This document shows positions 62,442 to 64,000 of a DNA stretch of 64,000 nt, in pieces. Position 1 is the stretch's first letter; the number at the start of each line of letters is the position of its first letter. Source of the stretch: Bacillus sp. CH140a_4T (GTDB lineage: Bacteria > Bacillota > Bacilli > Bacillales > Bacillaceae_G); the NCBI RefSeq assembly GCF_008923725.1, contig NZ_WBPF01000022.1, positions 98,913 to 162,912 on the forward strand. The letters are read 5' to 3'. Both the position numbers and the translations under genes were made by a program. Below the pieces are notes generated by a model that saw only the letters and a program-made list of their open reading frames with translations, was not told the DNA's origin and did no database searches.

Positions 62442-63635
62442 TTACACTTCAAACCTCTTGCTTACTACAACATAAATCGCATACAATAGCACGAATATCC
62501 CAGCATAAATTAACAAAATTTCTACACTAAACATATCAGCCAATGGACCAAATATTATCATTCCTAAAGGAAGCGCGCATGAATTAGCGATTTGTACAAG
62601 ACTAAACATTCGTCCGTGCATAGAAGGTTCTACTTTTTCCTGCAATAACACGGTAACCGCTGTATTGAAGCACGGCATTGTTATACCAATTAAAAAGTTA
62701 AATACTAAATACACAATAAATACCGGAGCAATCCCTAGTCCAATCATAAGCAGTCCATACAACGCACAAGCTAGTGCTGTTGTATGCATACGATTACGGA
62801 AACCACCCCATGCCGCAATCAATACGCCACCAGCTGCCGCCCCCGCACTAAAAGTCATCTCACTAGCAGTAAGTCTCCACATTTCTGCACCGAAAGAACG
62901 AGTTACCATTAAAGGTGTTAAAAAGGCGGCTGGACTTATTAAAATCATGACAATGATTAATAAAACGAGTAGCCTTTTAATCAATTCATTTTCTTTTAAA
63001 TAAGCAAATCCTTCTTTTATGCCTTGTAGATTAGATTTTTGCTTGCCCTCTGCATTCACATGTCCTTCCACTTGAATGATAAACATAATACTAATTCCAA
63101 TCGTAGCCGTAATAACATCAATAAAAAATGTCGTTTCAATGCTAGCAATAGAAAGAATTGCAGCACTTGCTGCTGGAGAAAGAAACATAATTAAAGATGT
63201 AATACTGCTATTTATCCCATTTACTTTCATAAGATAATCTTTCGGAACGATTTGTGGGATTAACGCATTCACAGCTGGCGTTTGTATACCTGTCCCAGCT
63301 GATCGAATGAGTAGTACTATAAAAAGTAACCAAATACTTTTATATCCTGTTAAAAATAAAACTGCTAAAACTAACGTAGCAATTGCTATAACCCCGTCCG
63401 ATAACATAATCATCTTTTTACGGTCATAACGATCAATCCAAACACCCGCAAATAAAGAAATCGCAATTTGTGGTAAGAAACCGCAAACGGTTGAAATGGT
63501 CAACATTAACCCTGACGATGTCGTTAAGGTGATATACCATATAATCGCGTATTGTACGAGAGATGAACCGAATAACGAAATCGTTTGAGCGGTCAAAAAT
63601 AATATAATTTTCGTTTTCCAATTGTTTTCAATCAT
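62442..63635 (-). CDS. MFS transporter of the macrolide/enterobactin-efflux type
   Basis: 397 aa from ATG 63635 (AAGGGGGTG upstream; a GTG three codons earlier overlaps it). 12 helices. MFS_3-type motifs FGSSLVQYAIIWYIT, GVWIDRYDRKKMIM and PAVNALIPQIVPKDYL resemble Mef-type macrolide pumps. The start lies just past the stop of an ABC-F gene, an arrangement like mef with msr/mel. Confidence 0.88.
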   Translation of the reverse strand: MIENNWKTKIILFLTAQTISLFGSSLVQYAIIWYITLTTSSGLMLTISTVCGFLPQIAISLFAGVWIDRYDRKKMIMLSDGVIAIATLVLAVLFLTGYKSIWLLFIVLLIRSAGTGIQTPAVNALIPQIVPKDYLMKVNGINSSITSLIMFLSPAASAAILSIASIETTFFIDVITATIGISIMFIIQVEGHVNAEGKQKSNLQGIKEGFAYLKENELIKRLLVLLIIVMILISPAAFLTPLMVTRSFGAEMWRLTASEMTFSAGAAAGGVLIAAWGGFRNRMHTTALACALYGLLMIGLGIAPVFIVYLVFNFLIGITMPCFNTAVTVLLQEKVEPSMHGRMFSLVQIANSCALPLGMIIFGPLADMFSVEILLIYAGIFVLLYAIYVVVSKRFEV

Positions 63636-63640
63636 ATGCT

Positions 63641-64000
63641 TCACACCCCCTTAACTAATCCTGTCTCTATATTAAAAATACTATCTGCCCAATCAAGATA
63701 AAAACTTGCTTCGTGAGATACGAGTATAATGCTACCTTTAAACTGAATGAGTGCCTTTTGCAAAGCCCCCTTCGCTTCTGCATCTAAATGATTTGTCGGT
63801 TCATCTAAGATTAAGAAATTACAAGGTGATAATAATAATCCGCATAATTTAACCTTTGATTGTTCACCACCACTCAACGTACGAATTTCTTGTGAAACAT
63901 GAGTATCCTTCACACCACATGCAGCTAAATGATGACGTATCTCCTTCACATTTAGTTTAGGAAACTGTTCTGAAATAATTTGCAGCGGCGTTAAAGAATC
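63641..64000 (-). CDS. ABC-F ATPase, C-terminal part
   Basis: The frame is open to the right window edge, so the N-terminal part is missing. Visible: the LSGGEQSKVKL signature, Walker B LLLSPCNFLILDEPTNHLD and the H-loop ILVSHEASFYLDWAD. This is the second ATPase domain of an ABC-F protein, soluble and with no membrane domain. ABC-F proteins act on the ribosome; several give resistance to macrolides, lincosamides or pleuromutilins. It ends without a C-terminal extension. Confidence 0.9.
   Translation of the reverse strand, partial: DSLTPLQIISEQFPKLNVKEIRHHLAACGVKDTHVSQEIRTLSGGEQSKVKLCGLLLSPCNFLILDEPTNHLDAEAKGALQKALIQFKGSIILVSHEASFYLDWADSIFNIETGLVKGV

Overview
The window is chromosomal DNA from a low-GC Firmicute and reads throughout as the Bacillus cereus group (B. 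cereus, B. thuringiensis, B. anthracis). Pointers are the AT-rich promoters with strong AAGGAGG ribosome-binding sites, frequent GTG and TTG starts, bcr-type interspersed repeats, a thermolysin-like bacillolysin, an enhancin-like M60 protease, a small SET-domain protein, a second MetRS with its own T-box, and gene pairs matching B. subtilis ytcD-ytbDE, yjlC-ndh, yvdC/yvdD and khtTU. No rRNA, tRNA, IS element, prophage or CRISPR array was found. Genes lie on both strands in short operons separated by rho-independent hairpins.

Layout. 1-5 kb: a partial thioester/Cna-B surface adhesin, a small membrane protein, an MFS pump with a dyad operator, and a SteT-type permease behind a threonine T-box. 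5-14 kb: repeat elements, a secreted repeat protein, YidC2, YitT, a GNAT enzyme, an XRE-membrane protein-M50 protease operon divergent from a frameshifted gene, and DedA. 14-19 kb: an L,D-transpeptidase, a two-component system and an EamA exporter. 19-26 kb: T-box-controlled MetRS2, a methyltransferase, two paralogous chemoreceptors and a MIP18/YitW Fe-S factor. 26-32 kb: bacillolysin, MarR-pirin, a small HExxH protein and the KhtTU K+/H+ antiporter with an unreported small upstream ORF.

32-44 kb is a transporter and iron-storage block. It holds three AGCS alanine/glycine symporters, two tandem NupC nucleoside transporters with cre sites, Dps under a PerR box inside a 49-bp palindrome, ferritin, YvdC/YvdD, and tandem bcr1-like repeats. 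44-50 kb: the enhancin-like M60 protease with three mucin-binding-type modules, and a second, short thioester protein. 50-55 kb: ytbE-ytbD with the HxlR regulator ytcD and repeated operators, then yjlC-ndh. 55-64 kb: tyrS with a tyrosine T-box, murB, the SET protein, a membrane chemoreceptor, an EEP-family hydrolase, a fluoride riboswitch with crcB1-crcB2, small membrane proteins, a 41-bp perfect palindrome, and an ABC-F/MFS pair at the right edge.

Common themes are metal and redox homeostasis (PerR-Dps, ferritin, Fur-like boxes, YitW, HxlR and MarR operons, Ndh), RNA-based control (three T-boxes, a fluoride riboswitch, several leader hairpins), surface and host-interaction proteins (two thioester proteins, enhancin, bacillolysin, SET) and uptake of amino acids and nucleosides. 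No single wholly novel system stands out. The most unusual signals are the XRE/M50 locus with its frameshifted divergent partner, the long perfect palindromes, the alternating ~21-bp repeat arrays and the unexplained leaders.
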